Positions 21,939-31,280 of a stretch of 39,001 nucleotides of DNA are shown here, piece after piece. The notes under the pieces are model-generated. The model ran no database searches. It worked only from the letters and a program-made list of their open reading frames with translations, and was not told the DNA's origin. The stretch is from the IMG/VR virus record IMGVR_UViG_3300009151_000163, positions 1 to 39,001 of that record, one strand, 5' to 3'. The stretch's first letter is position 1. Each line of letters begins with the position of its first letter. This DNA comes from a virus. The position numbers were made by a program, and so were the translations under genes.

Positions 21939-24665
21939 ATGAAATTTTACACACACGTAGGACGTCAACATAACAATTTATTTGTTCGTGGCTACGAAGA
22001 TGGCAAACGATTTCAAGATCAAATTGAATATCAACCATACATATTTGTTAACACACCAGTTGAGTCTGACTTCAAGAGTCTTAACGGTGTAAATGTAAGG
22101 AAGTTCTATCCTGGTAACATGAGGGATACGAACGAATTTATTGAAAAACACAAAACCGTTAAGGGACATACAGCATTTGGTATTCAGGCTTTTGAATACC
22201 AGTACATCAACGATACCTTCCCTGGTGAGATTGAATATGACCCAGATTTGATATCTGTAGTTACGCTCGATATTGAGACCGACTCTGAAGGTGGTTTTCC
22301 GAACATTAAGACAGCCAATAAGGCATTAACGGCTATTACACTTCGTAAGAACGCTCGTGCTATTACGTTTGGAATGCAACCATACACGCCCGAACTTGAT
22401 TATGTAACATATGTGCAGTGCAATAATGAGCGTGATATGCTTATGCGGTTCATTGATGTGTGGCGCAGTCCCGATTGGCTGCCAGATGTAATTACTGGTT
22501 GGAATGTAGAGTTCTTTGACATGCAGTATCTTATTAACCGTATCACAAGGTTGTTTGACGAGAAAACTGCAAAACGTTTATCGCCATGGGATCGGTTTGA
22601 AAAACGTATTGATCCTAGTTCGAGAAAGATAGGTAAAAAAGAGATACTAGAGCCGGAGTATTTCAACGTTCCGTTAGGAATTACAATTCTCGATTACATG
22701 CAACTATATAAGAAGTTTTCTTTTCAAAACCAAGAGAGCTTTAAATTAGATCATATTGCTTTTGTTGAGCTTGGTGAACGTAAACTGGACTTCTCATCAC
22801 TTGGATTTGAAACGCTTGATGAGTTTTATAAAGGTGACTTTAAGAACTACATTAACTACAACATCCGTGACGTGGACTTGGTATATCAGCTCGATCAGAA
22901 GATGAAACTGATTGAGCAGGTGTATGCTATTGCATATGATGGTAAAGTTAATCTTATTGATAGTCTGACAACTGTAAGTATGTGGGATATTATTATCCAC
23001 AACTATTTGATGTCCAAGGGTATTGTTGTACATTTGAAAGAGGTTGGTGATAAACCAAGGCAGATCGAAGGAGCTTATGTTAAAGATCCTCAATGTGGCT
23101 TACATAAATGGGTTGCATCCTTTGACTTAAACAGTCTGTATCCTCACTTGATGATGCAGTATAACATCTCGCCAGAGACGTTACGTGGTCAGATGTTGGA
23201 GTATGATCTTGCTGTCACAAAGACTAGCGTTGATATGTTTCTTGATGGAGACATTGACCGTACTCGATCGGAGGAAGAACGTAAGCAAATTTATCAAAAC
23301 ATAAAGACGGAGGTATATGGTTTCATTGATCCTGACGAGATTAAGAAGATCGAGATGAACACCGAATACTGTCTAAAGTTTGAAACAGTACGTGAGGTGC
23401 TTGATAAGCACAATTTGACTATTACACCAACAGGGTGTATGTTTGATAAATCATATCGTGGCTTTCTTCCTACACTAATGGAAACGATGTACAACGACCG
23501 GGTTGTATGGAAGAAAAGAATGATTGCTGCAAAGCAAGATTACGAGAAGACGCCTACGAAAGCTTTGCGTAATGAGATTGCACGTTGCCATAATATGCAG
23601 CTTGCTAAAAAGATTCAGATGAATTCTGTTTATGGTGCTATCTCCAATCAATTCTTTCGTTGGTTTGATAATAGGCTTGCCGAATCGATTACAAAGTCTG
23701 GTCAGCTTTCTATTCGTTGGATGGAGAGAAGGATTAATGTTTATTTAAACAAGTTATTAAAAACAACAGATCATGATTACGTTATTGCAATTGATACAGA
23801 TTCGATGTATATTAAGCTCGATGGGCTTGTGGAAAAGGTATATGGTCCTGCTGTTGACACAATGGATCAAAAGCAAATTGTTGACTTTTTAGATAAGACG
23901 TGTTCGAATATTATTGAGCCATTTATCGATAAGGGATATGAGGAGCTTGCTGTATATACAAATGCGTATGAACAGAAGATGAAGATGAAGCGTGAGGCAA
24001 TTGCCAATAAAGGCATTTGGACCGGTAAGAAGCACTACATCCTCAATGTGTGGGATCTCGAGGGTGTTAGGTACGATAAACCCAAACTAAAGATACAAGG
24101 TATTGAAGCTGTTCGCTCATCTACTCCAGCAGCGTGTCGAGATAACATTAAGGGCGCACTTTCTGTTATTATGAATGAGGATGAAAAGGCATTACAGGAT
24201 TATATTAAGAAGTTCCGTCAGGAGTTTAAGACATTGCCTTTTGAGGACGTTGCTTTTCCGAGAAGTGTGCGTGGTTTACAGAAAGGAGATATTCGTGATA
24301 AGGAAGGCAACCTTGTACAAAAATCCTACAATACAGGATCACTAAACTTTGAAAAGGGTACACCTATTCATGTCAAAGGATCATTGATATATAATCATTT
24401 GATCAAGATGAAAAAGCTTGAGTCTAAATATCTTCCTATTGGTGATGGTGAAAAAATTAAGTTTTGTTATTTGCTTGATTCCTCTCCTTTACCTACCAAT
24501 GTGATAGCTGCACCTAATAAGCTACCAAAGGAATTGAACATGGAGAGGTACCTCGATTACACGACACAATTTGATAAATCGTTTGTTGAGCCTTTACGCA
24601 CAATCCTTGACGCGATTGGTTGGAAAGAGGGCGACGATCAGGTAACGCTTGATTCATTTTTCTAA
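21939..24665 (+). CDS. 43: gp43 DNA polymerase
   Basis: 908 aa from the ATG at 21939 (T4 gp43 is 898). Family B replicative polymerase with 3'-5' proofreading. Exonuclease motifs: DIET at 111-114, WNVEFFDMQYL and YNIRDVDLVY. Polymerase motifs: A is DLNSLYPHLM (Asp396), B is KIQMNSVYGA and C is IDTDS (Asp619 and Asp621). The thumb part KKHYILNVWDLEG and GIEAVRSSTPA are also intact. The start is preferred over the in-frame TTG at 21930, with GAGG 11 bases upstream. It is preceded by a sigma-70 type promoter. There is no intein or intron, although gene 43 is split in some relatives. Confidence 0.98.
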   Translation: MKFYTHVGRQHNNLFVRGYEDGKRFQDQIEYQPYIFVNTPVESDFKSLNGVNVRKFYPGNMRDTNEFIEKHKTVKGHTAFGIQAFEYQYINDTFPGEIEYDPDLISVVTLDIETDSEGGFPNIKTANKALTAITLRKNARAITFGMQPYTPELDYVTYVQCNNERDMLMRFIDVWRSPDWLPDVITGWNVEFFDMQYLINRITRLFDEKTAKRLSPWDRFEKRIDPSSRKIGKKEILEPEYFNVPLGITILDYMQLYKKFSFQNQESFKLDHIAFVELGERKLDFSSLGFETLDEFYKGDFKNYINYNIRDVDLVYQLDQKMKLIEQVYAIAYDGKVNLIDSLTTVSMWDIIIHNYLMSKGIVVHLKEVGDKPRQIEGAYVKDPQCGLHKWVASFDLNSLYPHLMMQYNISPETLRGQMLEYDLAVTKTSVDMFLDGDIDRTRSEEERKQIYQNIKTEVYGFIDPDEIKKIEMNTEYCLKFETVREVLDKHNLTITPTGCMFDKSYRGFLPTLMETMYNDRVVWKKRMIAAKQDYEKTPTKALRNEIARCHNMQLAKKIQMNSVYGAISNQFFRWFDNRLAESITKSGQLSIRWMERRINVYLNKLLKTTDHDYVIAIDTDSMYIKLDGLVEKVYGPAVDTMDQKQIVDFLDKTCSNIIEPFIDKGYEELAVYTNAYEQKMKMKREAIANKGIWTGKKHYILNVWDLEGVRYDKPKLKIQGIEAVRSSTPAACRDNIKGALSVIMNEDEKALQDYIKKFRQEFKTLPFEDVAFPRSVRGLQKGDIRDKEGNLVQKSYNTGSLNFEKGTPIHVKGSLIYNHLIKMKKLESKYLPIGDGEKIKFCYLLDSSPLPTNVIAAPNKLPKELNMERYLDYTTQFDKSFVEPLRTILDAIGWKEGDDQVTLDSFF

Positions 24666-24673
24666 GGACATAC

Positions 24674-24919
24674 ATGCAAGAAATAGATGACGACTTTGGG
24701 TTTACGATTGTTGACCAGACAGAACTAACATCTGGTCAGGACGCGTTGACTTTACAACTACAGCAACTGTATAATGCAATCATACCCTTGCTTAAAAACT
24801 TAAAAGCCAATCCCGATAAAGATACAATAGTGTGGCCCAACAGGGCTGTAAAAATTGACGAATTTAAAACCAAAATTGATAAAATTGTTGGTGACATAAT
24901 TACAAAGAAAAAAATATGA
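24674..24919 (+). CDS. Conserved small protein downstream of gene 43
   Basis: 81 aa. The product has an acidic start, then a helix LTLQLQQLYNAIIPLLKNLK, and NPDKDTIVWPNRAVKIDEFK. A protein with the NP-x-K-D-x-I-x-W-P-N-R pattern is a common neighbour of gp43 in marine T4-like phages. No function is known. The stop overlaps the methyltransferase start. Confidence 0.7.
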   Translation: MQEIDDDFGFTIVDQTELTSGQDALTLQLQQLYNAIIPLLKNLKANPDKDTIVWPNRAVKIDEFKTKIDKIVGDIITKKKI

Positions 24920-25530
24920 GAGTAATAACCGATTTTCCAATTGCATATGAAAGCTATGATCACATTGAACCTAAAGGGACAATGATGGATAATACACACC
25001 ACAAACCCTTTGTTGATAGAGTCAATGAAATCGCCGATGGAAATAAAATTAAGTTTGCTGACTTGGGTTGTTCGGGTGGTGGCCTTGTAAAAGATTTTAT
25101 TGATGATGGGCACGATGCTATTGGTATTGAAGGTAGTGATCATTCACAACGAAACAAAAGAGCTGAGTGGGCCACAATTCCTGATAACCTTTTTACAGCC
25201 GACATAACAAAACCATTTTTTATTACCGATGAAAGTAACGGTACGGGATTGTGTGATATTGTTACAGCTTGGGATGTACTTGAGCATATCCATGAGAATG
25301 ATCTTGGTGTTTTAATTACTAACATTAGAAATAGTTTAAAGACAAACGGGTTATTTGTTGCAAGCGTTGCAACTTTTGAAGATCATCCACACCATGTGAC
25401 TCTTAAAGAAAAAGATTGGTGGATTTCTTTGTTTAAAAGATATAAAATGTTAGATGCTGGTCCTAATTTCTTTGGATTACAGCATATGGTAAGGGAGTCA
25501 TCTTTTTATCTTGTTTTAAAAAAGGTTTAA
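24916..25530 (+). CDS. Class I SAM-dependent methyltransferase
   Basis: 204 aa. Motif I is FADLGCSGGGLVKDFIDDGH, with the SAM-binding G-x-G turn; motif II is the acidic GIEGSD; motif IV is DIVTAWDVLEHIHEND. The C-terminal part LFVASVATFEDHPHHVTLKE, KDWWISLF and LDAG is typical of small-molecule or sugar-modifying enzymes (ubiE-like) and not of DNA methylases, since no NPPY or DPPY motif is present. Its substrate is unknown. It is placed between gp43 and uvsX. Confidence 0.8.
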   Translation: MRVITDFPIAYESYDHIEPKGTMMDNTHHKPFVDRVNEIADGNKIKFADLGCSGGGLVKDFIDDGHDAIGIEGSDHSQRNKRAEWATIPDNLFTADITKPFFITDESNGTGLCDIVTAWDVLEHIHENDLGVLITNIRNSLKTNGLFVASVATFEDHPHHVTLKEKDWWISLFKRYKMLDAGPNFFGLQHMVRESSFYLVLKKV

Positions 25531-25531
25531 T

Positions 25532-25717
25532 ATGAGAGATTTTGAAACCCATCCTCGAGGAACAGCAGAAGAGATTAAATTGTCTCGTGTTCTTTACAAT
25601 AAAATTGATCAGCTGACCGAACAATGGGGTGAAGGTATTATTCCACCAGATATTTTAAGAGCACATGATGCTCTAACACAATGTTATATGAGAAATATGG
25701 AAAAGGAAAAACAATGA
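25532..25717 (+). CDS. Small protein of unknown function before uvsX
   Basis: 61 aa. The product [20 protein letters not shown], then [15 protein letters not shown] and [11 protein letters not shown], is charged and helical. It overlaps the uvsX start as ATGA and follows the methyltransferase by one base. No family is recognised. Confidence 0.55.
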   Translation: MRDFETHPRGTAEEIKLSRVLYNKIDQLTEQWGEGIIPPDILRAHDALTQCYMRNMEKEKQ

Positions 25718-26739
25718 GTGATTTTTTAAGAATGATGGTAAAGGAGTTGAAGGATGAAGATACTTCTATGGCCGATGACGGCATTGGTAGCGCTGAGTTT
25801 GGGGGGTTTATTGATACTGGCAGCTACGCTCTCAATGCTGTTCTCTCAGGTAGCATCTATGGCGGCGTACCTGATAATAAAGTTACTGCTTTTGCAGGAG
25901 AGTCCGCTACTGGTAAAACTTTTTTCGTTCTTGGGATCGTCCGATCCTTCCTTGCAAAAAACCCAACCGGAGGAGTAGTTTACTACGATACGGAAGCAGC
26001 AATCACCAAGACAATGATGGCAGATCGTGGTATCGATACATCACGAGTTATTATTGCTGAGCCTGATACGATTCAGAAGTTTAAGACACATGCATTAAAG
26101 ATGTGTGAGGCATATGAGAAACAACCAGTAGACAAACGTCCACCAATGATGTTTGTCCTTGATAGTCTTGGTATGCTTTCTACTTCCAAGGAGATGGAAG
26201 ATAGCTTAGAAGGCAAAGATACAAGAGACATGACAAAATCCCAGATTATTAAAGCAGTATTCCGAGTGTTGACTTTAAAGCTAGCAAAGGTTAAAATACC
26301 ACTGTTAGTTACCAATCACGTTTATGAAGTCGTCGGCTCATACGTGCCTACAAAGGAGATATCAGGTGGTTCAGGTCTCAAATACGCAGCTAGCACGATT
26401 GCTATGCTCTCCAAACGGAAAGACAAAGACGGTACCGAAGTTATCGGAAACATCGTTAAAGTCAAAATGCATAAGTCAAGACTATCCAAGGAAAATAGTC
26501 AGATCGAAGTGTTACTTAGTTACGCGACAGGACTTGATAGATACTACGGTCTCTTAGAGCTTGCAGAGAAGTATCAGATATTTAAGAAGGTATCGACTCG
26601 ATATGAATTGCCAAATGGTAAGACAGCGTTTGGTAAAAACATAAACGAAAACCCAGAACAATACTATACAGAGGATGTGTTGGCCTTAATTGAGAGTGCA
26701 GCACATAAAGAATTTAAATATGGAGTAAATGATGAGTAA
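25714..26739 (+). CDS. uvsX: UvsX RecA-type recombinase
   Basis: 341 aa from the ATG at 25714 (T4 UvsX is 391; marine forms are shorter). It forms filaments on single strands and drives strand exchange with UvsY. Walker A is GESATGKT (62-69), Walker [10 protein letters not shown] (145-153) and the strand-exchange loop follows [15 protein letters not shown]. The frame is open from 25681, but the ATG at 25714 overlaps the previous stop and follows an AAAGGAAAA purine tract. The end overlaps the oxygenase-like gene. Confidence 0.96.
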   Translation: MSDFLRMMVKELKDEDTSMADDGIGSAEFGGFIDTGSYALNAVLSGSIYGGVPDNKVTAFAGESATGKTFFVLGIVRSFLAKNPTGGVVYYDTEAAITKTMMADRGIDTSRVIIAEPDTIQKFKTHALKMCEAYEKQPVDKRPPMMFVLDSLGMLSTSKEMEDSLEGKDTRDMTKSQIIKAVFRVLTLKLAKVKIPLLVTNHVYEVVGSYVPTKEISGGSGLKYAASTIAMLSKRKDKDGTEVIGNIVKVKMHKSRLSKENSQIEVLLSYATGLDRYYGLLELAEKYQIFKKVSTRYELPNGKTAFGKNINENPEQYYTEDVLALIESAAHKEFKYGVNDE

Positions 26740-27130
26740 TGAAGTAGTAACAACAGAACGACCAGAAATGCAGCCAAACGTAATTAACTATAATCCCATA
26801 TTTCCTATTCTTACAGGTAATGTTCTTTTAGACCTTCCCATAACAAATATGGAAGAAGATATTCTCAAGTTTGTTAATAACCAAAGTAATTGTCCTGGAG
26901 GATACAGCTCGCTTTTTAGCAGCCAGAGTATTGAAAATGTACAGGGTGTTAGTGCACTGCGCGATGCAATTTATGGTATTTCATGTGCGTTTGGCCGCGA
27001 ATTAAAATATGAAATTAACTATGATAAAAGTTTTATAAATGTTTGGTTTGATGTAATGCGTCGTAGCAACTATCATGTTGCACATAATCAGCCAAGAAGT
27101 GTATTTACTGGAACGTTTATTGTTAGGTAA
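26732..27130 (+). pseudogene. N-terminal part of a split 2OG-Fe(II)-oxygenase-like protein
   Basis: 132 aa to a TAA at 27128. The segment VWFDVMRRSNYHVAHNQPRS, then VFTGTFIVR, matches the H-x-H ... SGxxY core of TIGR02466-type putative 2OG-Fe(II) oxygenases, with the second His of the pair replaced by Gln (HNQ). Reading on in the same frame past the TAA gives DQK and then MSPLVLINPN, the next piece of the same fold. So this is the first half of a gene broken by a nonsense codon or read through. The start has GGAG six bases upstream; an ATG at 26729 is equally in frame. Confidence 0.62.
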
Positions 27131-27139
27131 GATCAAAAA

Positions 27140-27370
27140 ATGAGTCCATTAGTATTAATTAATCCTAACGCATGTAATAGAATGCATGACCCCTTTATTC
27201 GTAATGAAGATTTAGGTCCTTTTACAGCAGATGCTATCACTATTGAACCAATGGTTAACATGTTGCATATTTGGCCATCATGGGTACAATACCAAATGCC
27301 TGAAATGACAGAACCAGGTCCACGTATTTCTTTTGGTTTTACTATTGATTTCTTGCCACCAGGAGCTTAA
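27140..27370 (+). pseudogene. C-terminal part of the split 2OG-oxygenase-like protein
   Basis: 76 aa, in the same frame as the preceding part with only a TAA and three codons between. MSPLVLINPNACNRMHDPFI, HIWPSWVQYQMPEM and PRISFGFTIDF are the C-terminal half of the double-stranded beta-helix. Family members have a metal His in the PSWLxHxV part; here it is Tyr (VQYQMP). With the Gln change in the first half, iron binding is doubtful. No Shine-Dalgarno is visible before the ATG at 27140, so separate translation would be weak. Confidence 0.6.
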
Positions 27371-28738
27371 ATGGTTGAGGATTTAGTCCTTTCAAGCCTA
27401 TTGTTTAACGAAGGATATGGCCGCAAGGTCATTCCTTTTTTACGGGCTGAGTATTTTCATAATAAGATTGATCGTGTTATTTTTAACACAGTTGATGAGT
27501 ATGTCAAACAATATAATTCCTTTCCATCTCAGACAGCACTAGCTGTTGATGTGCAAAATGCAAAAGGTTTGTCTGAAGACGAATTTAAACTAGTTAAAGA
27601 AAAATTAGAAGGGTACATTCAGCAGTCAGGCGAACTACAATGGCTTGTTGACCAGACAGAGAAGTTTTGTAAAGACAAAGCAATCTACAACGCTATTTCC
27701 GAATCAATTAAAATTATTGATGATAAGTCAGGTAAAATGTCACAAGGTGGAATACCTGCTTTACTTGAATCGGCTTTGGCTGTTTCTTTTGATACACATA
27801 TTGGACACGACTTCATTGAGAATGCAGATGAGCGGTATGACTTCTATCATAGAAAAGAAGAGCGAATTCCTTTTGACCTCAATTATTTAAACAAGATTAC
27901 AAAAGACGGACTACCAAGAAAGACTCTTAATGTTATCTTGGCAGGTACGGGTGTAGGTAAGTCTCTAGCTATGTGTCACTTTGCTGCACATCATCTTACC
28001 ATTGGTAAGAACGTTTTATATATTACAATGGAGATGGCAGAAGAACGGATTGCTGAACGTATTGATGCCAACCTTCTCAATACACCACTAGATCAAATTG
28101 AGTTGCTGCCTCGTGATGTGTATACAAAAAGGATAGACAAGCTAAAAGAAAAGACGCTTGGTAAGCTAATTATTAAGGAGTACCCAACATCATCTGCCGG
28201 GTCTTCGAACTTTAGACATCTGCTTAATGAGCTGCGTTTGAAAAAGAAGTTTATACCCGATATCATCTATATTGACTACCTAAACATCTGCTCTTCTAGT
28301 AGACTAAAGCAAGGCGCGAATGTTAACTCATATACTTACATTAAATCGATTGCTGAGGAGCTTCGAGGGCTAGCTGTTGAGTTTAATTTGCCAATTGTAT
28401 CGGCAACACAGACAACGCGGTCTGGTTTCACAAATAGTGATGTTGGGTTAGAAGACACATCAGAGTCGTTTGGTCTACCAGCAACCGTTGACTTTATGAT
28501 AGCAATGGTATCGACTGACGAACTACAGCAGTTGAACCAAATTATGTTTAAACAGCTAAAGAACAGGTATGCCGACCTAAATAAGATGAAAAGGTTTGTT
28601 ATTGGCGTTGATAAATCAAAGATGAAGCTGTATGATGTAGAGCAGTCAGCTCAGACCGATATCGTAGACGATACACCTCTTTACGATAAATCTACAAACA
28701 GCAAATTTACAAAAGATACATTTAAAGGGTTCAGTTAA
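27371..28738 (+). CDS. 41: gp41 replicative DNA helicase
   Basis: 455 aa (T4 gp41 is 475). DnaB-family hexameric helicase that unwinds the fork 5'-3' and recruits the primase. The RecA-like core has Walker A GTGVGKS (192-198), the EMAEERIAERI helix and Walker B IIYIDYLNICSS. TQTTRSGF forms the later nucleotide-sensing strand. AGGAG precedes the start by five bases. The stop overlaps the next ATG as TAATG. Confidence 0.96.
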   Translation: MVEDLVLSSLLFNEGYGRKVIPFLRAEYFHNKIDRVIFNTVDEYVKQYNSFPSQTALAVDVQNAKGLSEDEFKLVKEKLEGYIQQSGELQWLVDQTEKFCKDKAIYNAISESIKIIDDKSGKMSQGGIPALLESALAVSFDTHIGHDFIENADERYDFYHRKEERIPFDLNYLNKITKDGLPRKTLNVILAGTGVGKSLAMCHFAAHHLTIGKNVLYITMEMAEERIAERIDANLLNTPLDQIELLPRDVYTKRIDKLKEKTLGKLIIKEYPTSSAGSSNFRHLLNELRLKKKFIPDIIYIDYLNICSSSRLKQGANVNSYTYIKSIAEELRGLAVEFNLPIVSATQTTRSGFTNSDVGLEDTSESFGLPATVDFMIAMVSTDELQQLNQIMFKQLKNRYADLNKMKRFVIGVDKSKMKLYDVEQSAQTDIVDDTPLYDKSTNSKFTKDTFKGFS

Positions 28739-28899
28739 TGATTCTTATAAAGTTACTAATATGGATGCTCGTTTATCCTTTAATGTTTGCCAGTTTCTTA
28801 ATGGGAAGTATGTTTGGTTGGATGGTGTTTCTTTTCAATTCTCCTGTTGATATCTGGAATATTATTAGCAATGGTGTTGACGAGGCTTCCATGCAATGA
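28738..28899 (+). CDS. Small membrane protein, 53 aa
   Basis: Begins on the gene 41 stop (TAATG) and ends overlapping the next gene as ATGA. The product MILIKLLIWMLVYPLMFASF, then LMGSMFGWMVFLFNSPVDIW, has about 35 hydrophobic residues: one long or two short membrane helices with a G-x3-G step (GSMFG). The C-terminus is polar. No family is recognised. It is tightly coupled to gene 41 and the SprT-like gene, so it is very probably translated. Confidence 0.7.
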   Translation: MILIKLLIWMLVYPLMFASFLMGSMFGWMVFLFNSPVDIWNIISNGVDEASMQ

Positions 28900-29333
28900 A
28901 CATAAAAGTCATTGGATGCAAAGATAATTCACTAAAGCGACAGCTGTACAAAGCAACACGCTTTTTTGGTAGTATGATTATGTCACCACAAATGCTTCCC
29001 AACATAGACATTGAAATTGTTATGAGAACAACGATAACAGATCTTGGTAATTGTGAAGTTACATATTACAACGATTGGTATAAAGCAAGACAATTTGAAA
29101 TTAAATTACGCAGACACCGTAGTCTCAAAACAACTCTGACAACATTAGCACATGAAATGATACATGTCAAACAATTTGCTAAAGGGGAATTGAACATAAA
29201 AGGAACAAAGTGGTGCGGTCAGCTTGTAGATGATAGTGTAATCCCTTATGAGGATTTACCATGGGAAGAAGAAGCAAGATTTTTAGAAAAATTTTTATAT
29301 GATGCCTACATTGATTCGACAAAAAAACATTGA
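28896..29333 (+). CDS. SprT-like zinc metalloprotease
   Basis: 145 aa. The zinc motif HEMIH (86-90) sits in the helix TTLTTLAHEMIHVKQF, as in SprT and Spartan-type proteases. The part WEEEARFLEKFLYD may include the third acidic or His ligand. Known members cut proteins cross-linked to DNA or act as minimal metallopeptidases, and a replication-cluster position fits DNA repair. No zinc-finger tail is present. The family call is good, the target unknown. Confidence 0.72.
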   Translation: MNIKVIGCKDNSLKRQLYKATRFFGSMIMSPQMLPNIDIEIVMRTTITDLGNCEVTYYNDWYKARQFEIKLRRHRSLKTTLTTLAHEMIHVKQFAKGELNIKGTKWCGQLVDDSVIPYEDLPWEEEARFLEKFLYDAYIDSTKKH

Positions 29334-29664
29334 CATACAATGGAGAGGAAAGATAGGATATGGCGATATCGTTTCTCCAATTTGTTATGCTCACAATATA
29401 TCGTTTAAGTTACAAACATCGGTTAACTTAACTTTTCGTTGGGCCCAAGGACCTCAACAAAAGATAGAGCAATCTGATCCCGAACCTTTATGGATGAGGG
29501 CAAAGCATATTAATGACTTGTGTAAAAAGGAAGGCACACAAGTTAATGTAACACATAGTTTTAATCATCCGCTTAACATTAACCATACCAACTATGATTG
29601 GGAAGTTGTTGGGCGCGATGTGTATCATAATTATTGGATGCCCAATAAAACCCATAAAACATAA
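29302..29664 (+). pseudogene. N-terminal part of a split GT-B (GT9-like) glycosyltransferase
   Basis: 120 aa from the ATG at 29302. IQWRGKIGYGDIVSPICYAH is the glycine-rich nucleotide-sugar or phosphate loop of heptosyltransferase-like GT-B proteins (G-x-G-D). The frame ends at a TAA at 29662, but reads on in the same frame as HNTIVVNSTLRNTMTLKQYG and into the next open frame, which holds the second GT-B domain. A single A-to-T change at a Lys codon would make this stop. It overlaps the end of the SprT-like gene. Confidence 0.55.
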
Positions 29665-30123
29665 CATAACACGATTGTTGTTAATAGTACGTTGCGTAAT
29701 ACAATGACGCTTAAACAGTATGGTAAAGAATGGAAAGATCCACTAGAAGGATTGTGGAACGAGGTAATAGATCAACTATCAAATACGTATGTTGTACGTG
29801 TTGTTGACTATCGTACGCCAATAGAAAAACTAATTGGGCTGTTGCAGACATCACGTGGTTTTATTGGGTATCACGGAACAGCAGCTTGGCCTGCTAAGTT
29901 TATGCATACACCATCCATTCTTTTTGCTGATGGTGGTAAATTGACGCAAAATGGTTTTCCATATGCTCATATTGAAAAAACTAAAGATGCTCTGAATTCT
30001 GTATTACAAAATCCTGAAGAATATTTTGTGCGTAGTGAAAACAACATAAAATTATTTACAGAACTGTACCCAGAGTATATGCCCAGTCAAAGCTTTCAAC
30101 AACATTTGAAATATGATGTTTAA
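29665..30123 (+). pseudogene. C-terminal part of the split GT-B glycosyltransferase-like gene
   Basis: The open frame continues directly after the TAA at 29662 and is in phase with the part upstream; the first ATG or near-start inside it is at about 29692. The part LIGLLQTSRGFIGYHGTAAW, PAKFMHTPSILFADGG is the GT9-type strand-loop-helix (F-I-G-x-D-S-G-x-H-x-A), with Tyr-His-Gly-Thr in the loop. It ends by overlapping the GT8-like gene. On its own this half lacks the first Rossmann domain and should not work as an enzyme unless it pairs with the first half. Confidence 0.55.
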
Positions 30124-30823
30124 TGTGTATATCGGTTATGATCAAAGAGAGGATATTGCAGCACAGGTTTGCAGATATTCTATTCTTCAACGTACCGATA
30201 AATTGCTGCCTCCTAATGTACATTTTTTGAAGAGCCAAGAGCTTCCGGAGTATGTGAGAGAACGAGAACTTAAACAATCAACAGATTTTACGTATACACG
30301 ATTTATAATTCCATTCATCAATAAATATGAAGGGTTCTCTGTATTTTGTGATTGTGATTTTTTATTCCAAGCGGATATTATGGACCTCGTTCTGTCTGTA
30401 GATCCAAAGAAAGCCGTCAGTGTTGTAAAGCATCCCTCATACAGACCGCGTACAGAGATTAAAATGGATGGCATTGTACAACACACAATGGAGAAGAAGA
30501 ATTGGGCAAGCTTGATTGTGTTTAATAACGCGCACCCAAGAAATAAATTTTTGACGCCGGAATATGTAAATACACGAGTGCCTGGTAGATTGATGCATCA
30601 GTTCGAATGGCTGCTGCCTTTTGAAATAGGATCAATTCCGTTAAACTGGAATACGCTTGATAATTATTACCACCTAGATAATCCCAAGGCCATTCATTAT
30701 ACTGATGGTGGCCCATGGTTCGATAACTACAAAAAAACTATGTACTCTGCCGAATGGTGGAGCGAATATTATGACTATACAAACGCTACGGGACAGCAAC
30801 GAACTCTATCGCCAGACACATGA
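30113..30823 (+). CDS. GT-A glycosyltransferase (GT8-like)
   Basis: 236 aa. The N-terminus FNVYIGYDQREDIAAQVCRY is the typical nucleotide-sugar strand. The DxD motif is DCD at 80-82 in VFCDCDFLF, for metal and sugar-nucleotide binding. PLNWNTLDNYYHLDNPKAIH and HYTDGGPWF (H-x-x-G-x-x-P-W) match the C-terminal part of GT8-like enzymes, which use UDP-sugars. It overlaps the split GT-B gene by 11 bases and the methyltransferase by 53 bases. The acceptor is unknown: a lipopolysaccharide, a virion protein or modified DNA are all possible. Confidence 0.78.
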   Translation: MMFNVYIGYDQREDIAAQVCRYSILQRTDKLLPPNVHFLKSQELPEYVRERELKQSTDFTYTRFIIPFINKYEGFSVFCDCDFLFQADIMDLVLSVDPKKAVSVVKHPSYRPRTEIKMDGIVQHTMEKKNWASLIVFNNAHPRNKFLTPEYVNTRVPGRLMHQFEWLLPFEIGSIPLNWNTLDNYYHLDNPKAIHYTDGGPWFDNYKKTMYSAEWWSEYYDYTNATGQQRTLSPDT

Positions 30824-31280
30824 GGCGCGCCCAGATTTTTTCAAAGGGTACTCTATTAGAGATCATACCAGCACTATAGGGAATTTGATTAGACATTCAA
30901 ATATAAAAACAGTTATAGATTATGGGTGTGGTCAAGCCGGCGCATGGAAACAATATAATTTAAAATCGCTGTGGAGACTGGAAGAAGTTTGTTTGTATGA
31001 TCCGGGTGTTGAAAAGTATGGTGTTAAGCCAATATATGAACGAGATCTTGTTGTGTGTGTTGATGTTATGGAGCATATACCAGAACATTTAGTGGATCAA
31101 GTATTATTGGATGTATGTTCTTTGGCAAAAAAAGTTGTATTTTTTAGTATATCTACTCGCCCATCAACAAAAAAGTTAATTAATGGCGTCAATGCTCACT
31201 TAACAGTTAAACCACGTGAATGGTGGCAACAAAAAATTAATTATCTTGATAAGTTTGTTATAACAAAATATGAACCATGA
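30771..31280 (+). CDS. SAM-dependent methyltransferase in the glycosyltransferase cluster
   Basis: 169 aa from the ATG at 30771, with GGTGGAG upstream; the frame is open from 30705. Motif I is VIDYGCGQAGAWKQYN and motif IV is LVVCVDVMEHIPEH. The later AKKVVFFSISTRPSTKKLIN and HLTVKPREWWQQKI match sugar or peptidoglycan-type methyltransferases and resemble the methyltransferase at 24916 in the final HLTVK-x-x-x-WW part. It is probably a tailoring enzyme for a glycan made by the neighbours. The start overlaps the GT8-like gene by 53 bases. Confidence 0.75.
   Translation: MTIQTLRDSNELYRQTHEARPDFFKGYSIRDHTSTIGNLIRHSNIKTVIDYGCGQAGAWKQYNLKSLWRLEEVCLYDPGVEKYGVKPIYERDLVVCVDVMEHIPEHLVDQVLLDVCSLAKKVVFFSISTRPSTKKLINGVNAHLTVKPREWWQQKINYLDKFVITKYEP

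Noticed and set aside
27128-29664. Recoding of TAA as a sense codon in this phage
   Set aside because: Two genes are split by in-frame TAA, but TAA properly ends many intact genes here (gp23, IscA, the sliding clamp, FolE), so a general change of the code is not supported.
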